The translations under genes and the position numbers were made by a program. Shown one piece after another: positions 21,449 to 33,974 of a DNA stretch of 64,000 nt. This DNA comes from Syngnathus acus (Eukaryota; Chordata; Actinopteri; Syngnathiformes; Syngnathidae), in NCBI RefSeq assembly GCF_901709675.1, contig NC_051101.1, positions 13,785,416 to 13,849,415 on the forward strand, in the 5' to 3' direction. Below the pieces are notes generated by a model. That model saw only the letters and a program-made list of their open reading frames with translations, searched no databases and had not been told where the DNA came from. Each line of letters begins with the position of its first letter. The first letter of the stretch is position 1.

Positions 21449-24400
21449 TATGGAACCTGCCAAACTGGTTTTCTTGTGGGACAAGAACCGACAGAAGAGG
21501 GATTGGAGGAAACGCGCCACCTCAGGTTGATCCGCAAATTTCAGGGTGGGGGAAAAAAAAAAAAGGTAGACAAGACTTCTCAAGACTTGTTTGTCTCAAG
21601 TGCTTTCATAAGATCTGAGTAAGCGCAAATCTATTGCAAATGCAAAATGTTATGTAATAACACTTGCTCAAGCATTATTGCATGAATGACATGTTTTAGG
21701 AGCTCGTTCCCTTGGTCAAAGATTTCAATAAGAGAAATGAAATAAAAAGATAGATTATTGTAGACAATACAACATGAAAGCCTTCTAACTAATGTCAATG
21801 CGGAAAGGTTGATGGGTGAATCAATGAAGGGAGCGAGCGAACGAACTCGACATGTTCTCTCTCGTTGAGTAAACACTGGAGAGAGCGAGAGAGCGAGCGA
21901 GAGAGCGACACTCCCCCTCCCTCCAGATTGCTAGACCTGACCCAGAATCAGCCCGGTTCGTCAGAACATCCCCCCTCAGCTGCTTGTTGCGACATAAGAA
22001 ACCGATTTGGGATCGGAACACGAGTCCACGCTCTTTTGAACTTCCCATTTGCAAACTCCTGCCAACCTGTGGAGGCGTTTGGGTGGTGACGGACGCTGAC
22101 CCACAAGAATCCACGGCGCCGATTGTGTCGCGTGATCTTCCATCGTCTTCGTGACACAAACTTTTTGGGGATTCCCGGCTGTCGAGGGTAAGTCAAACGA
22201 AGCGTTTAGAAGTCTTTTTTCATCTCCTCCTCCTCCTCCTCCTTCAGGATATGTGCTAATCGAGCTCCATTTTGGGAGCATCTTTAAACTCCTTTCCTCT
22301 CGCAAAGCAATACGCAGCAGAACAACACGCTCTGTGTCGTGCTTACTAAAAACCGCTTAAGACTTTTGATATTTTTCAATCACCTCGCACAATACTTACT
22401 CAACAACCGTGGAGGGAGGGAGGGACAATAGCTTTCAAAAAGAAATGAGTGACAGTCATTCCATCGAAATGTATGCACATGATTATTTCATTTAACAGGC
22501 ATTACTGCGCCTTTCTATTCTGTGCGCGTGCGTGCGTGCGTGCGCGCGCGTGTGTGAAAAAGGCCAGCTGATAAACGCACTGCTGATAACTTTGACTTCT
22601 GTGGACTTAGACAAATAGATGTAAATAGATGTGCCCTTCAAATGAATGCGCATTCTGGAGAAGTCATATCATAATGGTCATGTCATCAAATATATGAAAG
22701 TATCAACTGTTGCTATTTGAATGGAAATTGAGTTTAGTGACGTATAGTTTATAGCGGGTGCTTTACCTCCCAACCCCAAGTCGTGGTTTCAAATGTTCAT
22801 TTAGTATTGATTCATATTCTCTCCATGATCATTTGGAAATGTAATTTCCTCAAGATCGTGCTAGTGTTTTCATGAATGACTTGACCTACTCGTAATTGAA
22901 CAGTTCAGATGTTGGAGGATTTTTGTTTTGTTTTATAAACCAATAACGTAAATGAAATGTGTGCTTGCTTCTGGTAACCAGTTCAGGGTGTCCCCCGCCT
23001 GCCTACTGCCTGAAGTCAGCTTCACAAAATGGATGGCTGGAAATGTGTGTTGCAAATAAAGCAGAAAAAAACTCATCGTAGATTAGATACATTTGCTCTT
23101 TATAAAAGTTCGTTTCAAAAAAGTTGTATGACCAAAGGATGGTGTGAAATGCCGTGCCAGAAACAAAATGCAAAATTTCGATATGAAGGCAATTGCACAA
23201 TACGATGCTAGCTAGCGAGTGTGAGCATCACAGGCTTGACTTCTGATGAGACGTTTGATTGACCACTTTTTGGAATATCGTTGGTTGAATCTGGTGAGAT
23301 AGGTTCAATCTAGTATTAAACTTTAGGCAGCGCTAGCGTTGTTTTGCGCTCAATCGCCAGAGAGAGAAATTCCTGGCCATTTTCACCGTGATTCCCGTCG
23401 CTTGGCCTAGTTTATTTTAGCGTCCACGTTCCGGCTTCCGTGTCTGGCTTCAGCATGAACCGGCTCCTAATCTTCATTCGGGTTGGTTCAAAGTGACAAA
23501 CATTTGCCACTAGTTTGAATGTGTTTTCTTGTCACCAGAAAAACTGCCGGCGACAATTACAGCTGTCGACAAAAGGTCTTTGCGACCCTGAACACAAAAT
23601 CAATATGCACGAGCCTCGCAAACGTCGGCCAGACAGAGACAGCTTGATCTATCTTTCCTTTCCCAGACGAGACGAGACGAGATGAGACAGACTCTCCTTT
23701 CTTCTGTCCTTGTATGACTGGAGACAGAAAGAAACAAAGGGACTCGGAAAGAACGGCCAAGAAAGGGCATCTCCATGGGGAGCTGCTCTTGCTCTTAACA
23801 TCATTTTTGGAAATAATTGCACCTTTTTCCTCCTGATGTTCTTATCCAAAAATGCCTTCTCAATACCTGATACAACCTTTGGAAAATGTTTTCTGGAGGG
23901 AAGTCCTTCCTGATGGCCCTCAATGACAAGAGAATGTGACTCACTGCCTCAGTATGTATCACTCCCTTTTCCCCCCTTTCCTTGCCTTTCCTTTCTTGAC
24001 AGTGTCACTCCTTCCTTTCACAAGCGCTCCCTCTCTTTTCCTCACTCACTAATTCCTTCAGGATGAAACTTTTCACTTTGTCATGAAAGTAGTTCAACTA
24101 TACTAGCGTCTGTTTCTCAGGCTTGTGTCAAAATTTGGAATCCAGTGCTGCCAATGTAGGAACAAAAAATGCCACACAACAACAGCTGTCTTTGCAGTGT
24201 TCTACAGGAACCCACACACACAGGAACAATGACGACGACAATGACCATATATACGTATATATATATATACATTTTTAGCAAAATTCTCGTGCCGAAGCGC
24301 TAAGGTTTGACTGTGTACATGAGCTCTGGCTTCCCGCTGTCTCCACCTTGAACTAACATTTCAACTCCACAAGAGGAGCGGCGGCGGTGGCGTCAATTCG

Positions 24401-25728
24401 TCTCCGCCCACCCTATGCACTTTGTTTGTCCTTGTATCTGGAATCACACACCCAACTTAGCCTTTTAGTTTTCTCACCTTCAGTTTGCCCCCCCCTGGGG
24501 CTTCTCTTCTTCTTGCTCTTTGCCCTTCTCTCTCCTCTTTCAGTCTTCTCACCATGATCCTCCCTCCATGTGTGCACTCTGTCTCTCTCTGTCTGTCTGT
24601 CTGTCTGTCTCCTGAGGTTAAGCGTCCTCTTGTGGTTGTTGGCTTGTTTCCCATGCGGCACATTCTCACTGCCTCATCCTGGGTTGCTGTGGAGAAGCAC
24701 CAAGAGTGAAGAAGCACTTTGCCCTGCTCTTCCTCTTTCCTGCCAGCCTACCATCAGCACAGCCTTTTTGTTTTCCAGATCTTAGTTTCCACTCTGCGCT
24801 CCGTTTGTTCGTGCACTAACAACGTGATTTGCTCACCAGTAAGCGACACCATCAATGAACTGTTCCCGTAGATCGACAGGCAGCAGCACATTTACAGATG
24901 TTATGATAGAAGTGAATGTACGTATGTCATGGGTGCAAGAAAACAGGGCCAGGTGTGTTTGCTCTTGCGCTCTCAGCGGAAAAGTGCACTCGTGGAAAAT
25001 CACTGCAGTGATGCAGAAGGTGTTTTTCTTACCCTTTGCTGTGTCGTCATCGTTACGTAGACGCCCCGAAATGCTTTGGGATCTAATTATACACCGCTCG
25101 TAAAAGAAATTCCATACATACATACATACATAAATACATATTTTATATGAGGACGTTAGAAAATAGGATTAACATTCGGACACGAAGGAGCTTTGAAGGC
25201 TTAGTGCACGCTAACAATGTTGTCATGGATTTTTCTGTCAGCCGAGAAAGCCAATTTGTAAAAACAGCATCTCTTAGGGGACATACATGATTCATATTTA
25301 ATGTCATAAAATTTGAAAACATAGAAGGCTATGAGCGATTCCATTGCACAAAAGTCTTGGCTGAAATCAGCTTTGGCAGTCAAATTGGAAGACATTGTGC
25401 TTAGTGGCACCATTGTTACTGGAGCTAATATATTCACAAGTGAGCATTTGGTCATTGGAGTAGCAGGAGTGCAGCACCTCCAAATAATCTTTTCATTGGC
25501 AAACAGGTGAAAGGTCATTTCATATTTTCACATGAGAACAAGGGACTAGGCCAAAATGTTGTTGTTGTTGAATTTACTCAATTTCATTTCATCAAGTGGT
25601 TGCAAGAAATAAAACCGTCTGACCCCGGATACATTTTGAAGTACTTCATGCTTGTAATAATCACCATTAGTTGTGTTTTGCATCCTTGTTGATCTCCATT
25701 TCTATCGTACAGGTGAGCAAGCGAGAAG
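21449..25728. other. Interval between the two FXYD genes
   Basis: The FXYD-A 3' UTR is at the left. At about 21,820-22,190 a GC-richer, GAGCGA-rich segment ends in a donor-like CGAGG|GTAAGTC (22187/22188). It may be the noncoding first exon and promoter of FXYD-B, whose start codon at 25729 follows an acceptor. From 22.2 to 25.7 kb there are simple repeats (TGCG near 22524-22550, TCTG near 24584-24611, TACA near 25115-25130) and unique DNA with no supported coding exon. Confidence 0.45.
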
Positions 25729-27546
25729 ATGTCAAAGATCTGTGCTTTGGTGTTAATGACAAGTGAGTCAAATTAATTACATTCGATGTCATCCAAGATT
25801 ATCCACAACAATTAAGTCTGAATAATTAGAACTCTGGAAGTAGTCGAACGAAAGAACATGCAATCCGGGTTGGCAAGTGAAGCACTGCCGCCCCCTGCTG
25901 GCCATTTCCTGCATGTGAATGTTAAAGAAAAAAAAAACATGTTGAATTATTTTCAAGCTCCAGCGCACCCGCGACCATTGTGAGGCTAAGCGGTGAAGAA
26001 AATGCTTGCACGGATGGACATTATGTTCCATTTTAGGCTCCAATAAAGTAATCATCAAATTCTTGACTAATATAAAAGCACAACCAAATGTTTATTTTGT
26101 TCAAAGAAAAGAAAAAACACAATGATCATGACTATCTATACTTTAATGACTCTTGTGTTTTTGCTGCTATTTGAAAAATAATCATTATGTCTCCTCACCC
26201 TATGATGTGCTTCTCTCATCTTTTCCAGCCATCTCGCTGGTGATTGCTGAAGAACAGAAACGTAAGAATGCCTGACTGGGTGTATATTTTTGCCCAAAAA
26301 AAACCCATCTTGACACTGGCGGTCAATCATTAGTTAGGACCTAAAACTAGGTCATAGTGTCCACTCATTTCACATTGTGTTGACTTTTATGTTCCTGCTG
26401 AAAGTTCTAGGACTGTCACAAAATCAATTGTCGCCTCTTCTTGCTCACGGAATGAATCAAAGTTCACAGGATCTCTTTGTAGACGTGCTGGTTGGATCCT
26501 CTGGCCTTCAATGAACGGGAACATTTGTTCAAATCTCTTGTCCTAACAGTCCTGGACCTTTTCTGACATGATTTCCTTGACCTGATCCTCAAACCAACTT
26601 TGTTTTGTGTCTTACAGCTGACGATGACCCATTTACCTTTGGTAAATACTCTTATTTGACCTGTTTGATGAGATGACCTGCTTTTGTATCATCTTGTGGA
26701 AATCCCGCTCTCCACAGACTACTACAGACTGCGTGTTGGGGGTCTGATCCTTGCAGCGGTCCTTTGTCTTATTGGCATTACCATCCTGTTCAGTAAGATG
26801 CAAACACACACACAGTTCCTTTTACAGACATGTAGAGATAAGGACCGTCCAAAAATAATCATCTCCCGTATCACATTAAAGCTCCACTTTTCTCTTGGCA
26901 CAGGTGGCCACTGCAGGTGCAAGTTCAAGCAAGACAAAAGGTGCACTAAAGCATGCTTATAAGATTACAGTTAAAAGTGTGGAAAAAGGGATTGGTCTTG
27001 TCTCACTTACGGCGCTCATCTTTCGACAGGAGGAGGACAGGAAGCAACGTTCAGGCAATGCTAAATGACCAAGGTAATGTCAACTGGCCAAGTCACATTC
27101 ACATAGTGGCTCCAAAAAAAAACATCAACAACTGGAAACAGTGCAATCTTTGCTGTTAAAATATTGACAATTTGATCACCATCCTGCCAAAGTCTAAACT
27201 TTTATTGACTCCATTCATTTGTCGACTATGAATGGACTCCAAAAATCAAATTAAACTAGCCCTTAGTTTTACTGTGGTTTTGTGCTGGTACTCTTGGAGT
27301 CATCGGGTACCAGCAAGACAAAAACAAAATAGCTGAAATTCAAACAGCCGAAACCGTGATAAGCCGTGCTAGCTGGTAACGGCCTGTTTGGTTTTGCTGC
27401 TGCTGTTTTATCTTGCTTTTGAGAGCAGCAGAACAAAGAAATTGCATCTGCAGGAAGGGAAACGTAAATAATCCATAATAACATTCAAATCATTTGTATC
27501 GCCCCTTTCATCCCATTTGTCTGCAGGTCATGCTTGTGATTGCTAG
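25729..27546 (+). CDS. FXYD-family ion-transport regulator B, 88 aa
   Basis: Exons 25729-25762, 26229-26261, 26618-26641, 26718-26792, 26904-26940, 27030-27073 and 27527-27546 join in phase to 267 nt. Residues 1-18 are a signal peptide (MSKICALVLMTTISLVIA). An acidic stretch (EEQKPDDDP) precedes the signature FTFDYYRLRVGGL, so the family's FXYD is FTFD, with Phe for Tyr. The membrane helix ends in LIGITILFSGHCRCKFKQ, a good match to the CRCKF juxtamembrane motif of FXYD1/6-type proteins. The tail is basic and then ends HACDC, with two cysteines. Expected role: Na,K-ATPase modulation at the plasma membrane. Its first, second and fourth exons have the same lengths as those of FXYD-A (34, 33, 75 nt), so the two are tandem paralogues. 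AATAAA at 28229-28234 is a plausible poly-A signal. Paralogue number not assigned. The last tiny exon is the least certain. Confidence 0.9.
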
Positions 27547-27575
27547 AAGTTCACAAGAACACGACTTCCCCGAAA

Positions 27576-27578
<3 letters not shown>

Positions 27579-27607
<29 letters not shown>
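27579..27607. repeat. (AGC)n repeat in FXYD-B 3' UTR
   Basis: About nine to ten AGC units begin 32 bases after the stop codon, so they would be transcribed as a CAG repeat. Confidence 0.95.
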
Positions 27608-27610
<3 letters not shown>

Positions 27611-27709
27611 TTTGAGGCGGGGATTTTCAACGTTAGGGAAACCAACAGGAAGTTGTCTGATGTTGGCTTGTTGTGATAACAGTTGCTCTGTAGCCAGCTC
27701 TTCCCGGCA

Positions 27710-27711
<2 letters not shown>

Positions 27712-27773
<62 letters not shown>

Positions 27774-27784
27774 CACACACACAC
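27712..27784. repeat. (CA)n microsatellite
   Basis: About 36 CA units with one G interruption near 27767, in the likely FXYD-B 3' UTR. Confidence 0.97.
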
Positions 27785-28658
27785 TTGCATTTGAAAACAC
27801 ACACTGTTATTGAATTCCATTTTTTTTTTTTTTTTTACTTTGTCATAATTATTCATCACTTTGGGTTAAAAGCTTGAATTCATTAAAGTTGATGTGACCT
27901 GTTACACAAACCAATTACCAAAACGTTTTCTTATATACAGAAGTTGTGTCAATGTATCTCACTACTCTGTATTGCGTGTTCAAGAAAAATTGTAGAGCTA
28001 AACATTAGCTATGCTATAAGCAGCCTAACGCGTGTTTCATGTATCCATGCCAAATCCATCAAATGCACCGAGTAATAATTATCCATGAGCTACGTTCCAT
28101 TTCGAGTGGTATTGCTAATTGCTGATCATCTTTTAACCTTCCAATTTAGCTTCTTTGAGCAATGCAGTTGATGTCACCATCACCATTCAGAAACCGTTTC
28201 TGCCATGTCCCAATTAAAGAATTGTTCAAATAAATACGAAAAGCACTTTCATTCGTGTATTTCGAGTGTGCGTGCGTGCGTGACCGACCGAAGCGTTAAA
28301 AGTAGGGGGGCATTTTTGTGAACTAAGGATAAATCTAATAAAAATGATTTGCGTTTATAGAGCACATTTTTGAAATGCCAAGAGTTGCTGCGGATATCTG
28401 CCACGTCACGCACGTCTGAGCGCGCCGATGAAATGACTGCTTTTATTTTGAAAGTGTTGTGAGGAAGCCGTGGCGTTTTCTCGCTCAACCTGACACCGCT
28501 CTGCAAAGACGAGCCCTCCCTCTTCGTTTCTTCAAACATCACTAGGTCAAAGTGAGGTTAACTTGGTAAACGTACCAAAAGTATCCACCCCTATCAAAAG
28601 GATACTGACCTTGGATCTTATCGGCGTCCTATTTTCCGTCTCTCCTTTCCAGACTATT

Positions 28659-31600
28659 ATGGACCCCAGCGGACCTCCGAAGGAATGGCCGAATGAGAAG
28701 TCGTCCATGGGCCAGGCGCCCCCTCCGCCCTACCAGGACAATCCGTACCCAGGATACAACCAGCCTGGGCCGGGGTACCCCCAGCCTGGAGTCGGCGGTT
28801 ATCCACAGGCTCCGGTGAGTTTCCCCCCCCCCCCCTTTGTGAAGTTATGTTCATTTATTTAGATCTAATAAAAAGTCTTGTTTTTCTTTCGAAAAACACT
28901 CGAACAGTATGTTACTTTATTTAGGTATAATAAAGTCCTGTTTTTCTTTTGAAAAACAATCGAACAGTATATTACTTTATTTGAGTATAATAAAGTCCTG
29001 TTTTTCTTTTGGAAAACAATCCAACATTTTGATGAAGCTCTCAAATGGTTCGCCCCACACCATTTCTGACCTTGTAAAAAAACCAAAAATGGGTGATATT
29101 CTGCCATATTTCCTTTATTTGATTGACATTTTCGGTTTTTAAGGTCAAGTTTGGACCTCGGCGTCGAGTTGAGAATTGCGGCCTCCAATTCACAACATGT
29201 ACGAAACGTCGTTTTATGACGGCTGTGATTGTGAAATTCACGACCCGTTCTGTAGTCAGTCAATTCCATTGGAAGTAGAATTGAATCTTGTAATCATGGC
29301 TCTTCCAGGAGTCTGGACATCCGCCATATGGCCCTGCGTACGGACAGCAGCCGTACGTGGCGGCTCAAGGGTACCCGCCCCAGCAAGGCATGGTCACCGT
29401 TCAGCCCACGGTGTTCGTGACGCGTGGGCCGCTGGAGAACCCTGTCAACGACCACCTGTGCTACTCCATCTTCACGCTCATCTGCTGCTGCCTGCCTCTT
29501 GGAATTGCAGCCCTCGTCTACTCCATTAATGTGAGTAATTCAAGTCATTAGCAATTTTTCAGCCGGCCGTCCGTCTGTCCGTCGTCAAAAATGGGCTGGG
29601 AAAATCCAGGGCTTGTTTTTTTCCTGAGAATGCTTGGCATTCAAAGAGTTAACGTTAAAGGAAGAAATATCTAGAAATATAATTTGATCAACTTTTTCGT
29701 TTGTAACAGAAACAATTTGAAGTGCATCAATTTGCCTGAAATGGAAAAAAGATGAAATCCTTATTTCAACTAGAATCATTTTTGGCATATGAACAATGAA
29801 ATGAAATAAATATCAGTAAATAACAACAATCATTTCCAATTGATCAGCAACATGAATTCAAGAGCACAATAACATATTAACACTTGAACCTACAAAACAA
29901 CAATTTGTGCTGTTTTTTTTTTTAATCATCCAAATGAGGAAGCCAGAGCTAATGACTACAATGAGCCCGTTTTGCAGCGCACAGGTTTGAAGCGTGACAC
30001 TGCCACTCCCAGCTCCTGTTTAATGTTTAGCTAGCACCCACTGGACCTGCTCTTTGTCTAAGTGCAGCCACAGCAGAGATGATATGATGTTGCAAAAGGA
30101 ATAAGGGTGCCCATAGAATTCCCTCAGCCTCACCACTTTTCTCCCCAGTAAGCGTGCATTTGCACAACAACAAAAATTCACGACAGGAAATGAATCTGGA
30201 GTGATTTCATCAAGGGCTCTTGGAAGATGAGATTTACGAGAAACGGGTCCACCCACGCTCGGAGCTGGCTTCCTGTTTCTCAGTGTGTCTACAGCCCAGA
30301 AGGCAGAGGCAGGCAGGCAGGAAAGCATTGTCATGTGTATTGTTCCCTGCCTTGGTTAGTCATGTTATCTTGTCAAACTTGGGCTGTATTACCACAAAAA
30401 TTCATGTTTTAAGAAACGACGGCTGCAGCATATTCAAAGTTTCCCATGTCAAGGAATAGCTTTTCTTTTCACATGAAAATCTCAGCCAGTTCAGTTCCCA
30501 CTTCTGCTGCAGCAGCTATGGAAAGCAAAAACACACTTGAGTGGGTGTCGATGATGCAGATATATTTCCTCGTTGAGAAATGGACTCAGGCGGCACGAAA
30601 CGTCGTCTGAAAAACAAAATGCCCCTTCATCACATTGGCAAATGTGAACACTCATTGCAGTCAAAGTCTGCTTTATTGTCAATTTCTTCACATGCCAGGA
30701 CACACCTTCCATTCTTCTAGCGACAAATGTTGCTATCCCGGGACACAATTTCTTTCTTTCCATGGTCCGTGTTCGAGGTCTCATGCAATGCACCATGCAA
30801 CAGGGCCATCCTGCTGACTTTGTCTTCTTCCACCTTACTTGGCAGCGGCTGGCCCAGAGCCCCGAGTCAGGAAAGCACCGAAGAAGATAAAGAAGTGCCA
30901 TCTCATTGGTTATTCAAGCTTTTGTGTCATTGCGACAGCTTCTCCTTCAATTTCCTTCATACAAACAAGCTTTGCCCATGACAAGCTCCAGACTGTAGAA
31001 AGCGGGAACATGCCTGTTTTACATCATCTTTCCACTTTGCTTTTCAAAGCCATGCAGCATAATTACCTCCTGAAGTAAGCTTGGATGGGCTCCAGCATTC
31101 CACCGACCGACCCTGGCCAGCGAGCCAGCGAGCGAGGGGGGGAGGGAGGACGGATAAGCAGTTCCGAGAATGCGTTTGAATGTTTTGGGAAAACAAGGGA
31201 AAGCACATTAGTTTCATTTATGGGATCTTTTCCTTTACATTGAGGGTTTTTTGTTAAGATATTAATTAAAAGAAAAAAGATTGTGCAAAAAAAAAATCTC
31301 ACACCAGAAAACAAGCCTAAAATTACTATTGAATCTGTTCTGGAGTTTATTTTCCTGAATACGCTATTTTTAATTCCATGTATGGACCATCAGAGAGGTC
31401 TTGTGATGAATACTAAACAGCTACTCCCAATATCAGAAAAGGGAAGGGAGGGGGCGGGGCGCGTTGCGCAAGTAATGCACTTACAGGAACACATTAGGGA
31501 AATACTGTCAAGTAAATGGACATCATTGCTTTCTACAATACCACGTGACTAATAGAGTGGGGAAAGATAAGACAAATAGAAAGCAGCTCCCTCGCTGAAC

Positions 31601-33974
31601 CGCTCAGAAAAATGAGTCCCATATTTGTGTTTGTGCCATGAGCAGCTTGCTGCACTTTCAGCAGCCGGCCGGCTGGCTGGCTGGCCGGCTGGCCGACTGG
31701 CACTTTCAGCAGCTTGTCTTTTCTAAATACGCTTGTCTTGCTTTCGTAACTACTTGTCTTGTCCTATTTTGGGTATCTTAAAGTCCAATTCCCCCCTCGC
31801 TCAAGCTCACTGGGCCTGCCACATCTCCACCAATCTTTGGCAGCGCTCGGACTTTTGCTGGCGCCAATTTATGTAAACAGTCTCATTTCTTCATCCACTG
31901 CACGGCTCACGTTGAACTCTCTCTCTCTCTCTCTCGCTCGTCCGTCCGTCGATGAACTCCATACAATATTAATCCTGGCTAATGTTTTTGCTAATGTTAG
32001 CATATTCCATGCCAAAGTTCTTTTCTTCACATTTTCTATGCTTCAGAATAAGACAAGTTTGCCGAGTAGATATGCATACTTGTGAATACTTGGTTCAACT
32101 AATCATTGTACGTATATGAACTTGAGCTAAATGGGACCTTTTTGAATCCAGATCTACACCTGCTAACTAGCTCACAAAACCAGGTCAACAATGACAAGAA
32201 TGGCCTTACTGTTGTCTTTTTGTACGTGGCAATCGTGATCATATTCATCATTGCGTAATCAAGTGCGTGTATTGTTATCTTCTAATGACAAGGCTCCAAA
32301 CAGGTCAATCCTAATGATTCGATCGCTCAGTAGGAAGGAAATTTGAAATGCAGTATCCATACAAGAAGGGTCCTGTGACTGTGTCATCAAACACTCCTTT
32401 GTTCCCCAAATGGTCAGCCTGCTCTCATAGTTTAGCAAGTAAGGAGCCCAGACAATATCAGCCACTGTTTGTTCTCTCTGGCTGAAAATATGATTCCTAT
32501 TTCCTGTTGTCATCAAGTGCCCTTGGGCTGCCCACAAGGTACTAGTCCTCACTAAACGGACCATTCAAACTAACACAAAGGTCCATGTGCTTTTAATACA
32601 ATGTCCATTGACGAGACTAGACTTCAGCAGTTATTGCCTAGGGTGATTTTGTATTTATTTTTTTTTGCTTCTGCAATGTTGACAACTCTGATTTTGATGC
32701 AAATGTAGAACAGGATGTGGGATTGGCTGGAAAAAAAGTCTAGTTTCCGTCCCACAATGGCGCACAAAGCGCTAGCTAGACTTGCGCAACCAAAATAGGG
32801 AGGGCCCTGACTCTTTTATCACTTTTCAGATTAAAGTTCAACGCGTGGAAAAATCGCTGCACGACAACCTTTTGGACAGTGTTATGTAAATAAAGCAGCG
32901 CCATTGTGTTTTGAACAGTGGCGACAAAGTTAGAAAGGCAGCTGCTGGCAATCGTAAGCTTATGCACAGCACCAGCAAACCACACGCACATGTGTTATAT
33001 ATGCTCACATAGCTCTCTCTCAGATTTCCGCAATTGTCATACCCTGCCACTTCCACTTTCCCCTTCTTATGTCCCACAAAGCAAAACCTACACTCTTGTA
33101 ACAAAGTGTATGATAGGGCTGCTCCATTCATGGAATTTGAACCACCATTTTGGCTTCAGACCATCTCAAAATTCATATCATTGAGGATTATTTGGTATTT
33201 CCGTTGCACAAGCAGAAGTGTATTAGTATAAGAAGGAGTGTCCTTCCTAACTTTATTGGGTCAAACACAGTTGGCCGGACTTGTTTTTCTTCACAGTCAT
33301 AAAGTGTAATGTGATCCCTCTATTCCCTGCTGAGAGGGAATTTCAAGCGTTTAGTCCTCCTCCACCACCACCACCGCAACAAGGGCGGGAGGGAGGGCGG
33401 TGGTAGGGCGGGTCCAGTTAAAGAAAGACCCATACTTGAAGTTGTTTGGTGGGGGCAACATTTGATTTCATCTGGCCGTCGGGGTCTTGCTGGTGTTGCA
33501 CGGTATACCCGTACCAGTACTGTCCCTCCGGCTTGACAGATTTGAATGCAAAAGTCAATCACAAACACCAACCATGACACTGACAGCTGATTTCTTTTCT
33601 CATCTTGTTATGGAAGAAGTGGCCCGCTGAAGCCTCCCTTGAAACTCTTTGTGTTGGATAAAGCCTTGTGCTAGAAATATTAAAGAGCCAATAAAAGTGG
33701 TTTTGGAATGACGTCAAAGGGAGGTATTTAACGTCAGCAGCCACTCACAAGTGCCGCATACTTGAACATATTGCTTGTTATTTATGTATTACTATCTGTG
33801 ACTTTTTTTTTTTTTTTACATCAGACCCGAGAAGCAAACCACAGCGGGGATCGGCAAACGGCTGAGCGGTGCAGTCGGACGGCCAGGACCCTGAACCACG
33901 TGTCCCTGGGACTCGGCATCGGGGGCTTCATCCTCTTGATTATCTACGCTGTGGTGGTTTTCAGCCTGGTGTAA
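28659..33974 (+). CDS. Proline-rich dispanin/CD225-family membrane protein, 175 aa
   Basis: Exons 28659-28814, 29309-29530 and 33825-33974 (156, 222 and 150 nt, all phase 0). The N-terminal half is rich in Pro, Gly, Tyr and Gln and carries PPxY-type motifs (PPPPY near 21-25, HPPY near 56-59) that can bind WW domains. The CD225 domain follows. Its first hydrophobic segment (about 102-125) holds three adjacent cysteines (LICCCLPLGIAALVYS), a likely palmitoylation site. The conserved loop is TREANHSGD. The second hydrophobic helix (about 152-174) runs almost to the C-terminus. The family includes IFITM, PRRT1/2, SYNDIG1 and TUSC5; members regulate membrane fusion, trafficking or receptor function. 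The proline-rich arm resembles PRRT1-like proteins, but I cannot fix the orthologue. AATAAA near 34945-34950 is a likely poly-A signal, giving a 3' UTR of about 1 kb. Intron 2 is 4.3 kb. Confidence 0.88.
28848..29036. repeat. Three-copy minisatellite, period about 62 bp, in dispanin intron 1
   Basis: Three head-to-tail copies share a core TAATAAAGTCCTGTTTTTCTT followed by GAAAAACAATCGAACAGT and ACTTTATTT. Copy 1 is the most diverged and copy 3 is cut short near 29030. All copies lie in the first intron of the dispanin gene. Confidence 0.85.
31661..31700. repeat. GGCTGGCC-rich imperfect repeat in dispanin intron 2
   Basis: A run of GGCC/GGCT units (CCGGCCGGCTGGCTGGCTGG) is flanked by two copies of a CTTTCAGCAGC motif (near 31656 and 31703). 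The rest of intron 2 (29.5-33.8 kb) shows short CT, TCCG and poly-A/T tracts and no coding signal. Confidence 0.6.

Larger units (their letters stand above)
27547..28658. other. FXYD-B 3' UTR and interval before the dispanin gene
   Basis: The 3' UTR holds a CAG run and a CA tract and probably ends after the AATAAA at 28229-28234. The remaining 400 bases should contain the dispanin gene's 5' part: its start codon follows an acceptor-like TTTCCAG at about 28646-28652, so a noncoding exon or a promoter close by is likely. No other coding signal is seen. Confidence 0.45.

Noticed and set aside
28865-29269. Minus-strand frame of 134 codons with a repeated VFQKKNRTLLY segment.
   Set aside because: It is the antisense reading of the three-copy minisatellite in dispanin intron 1.
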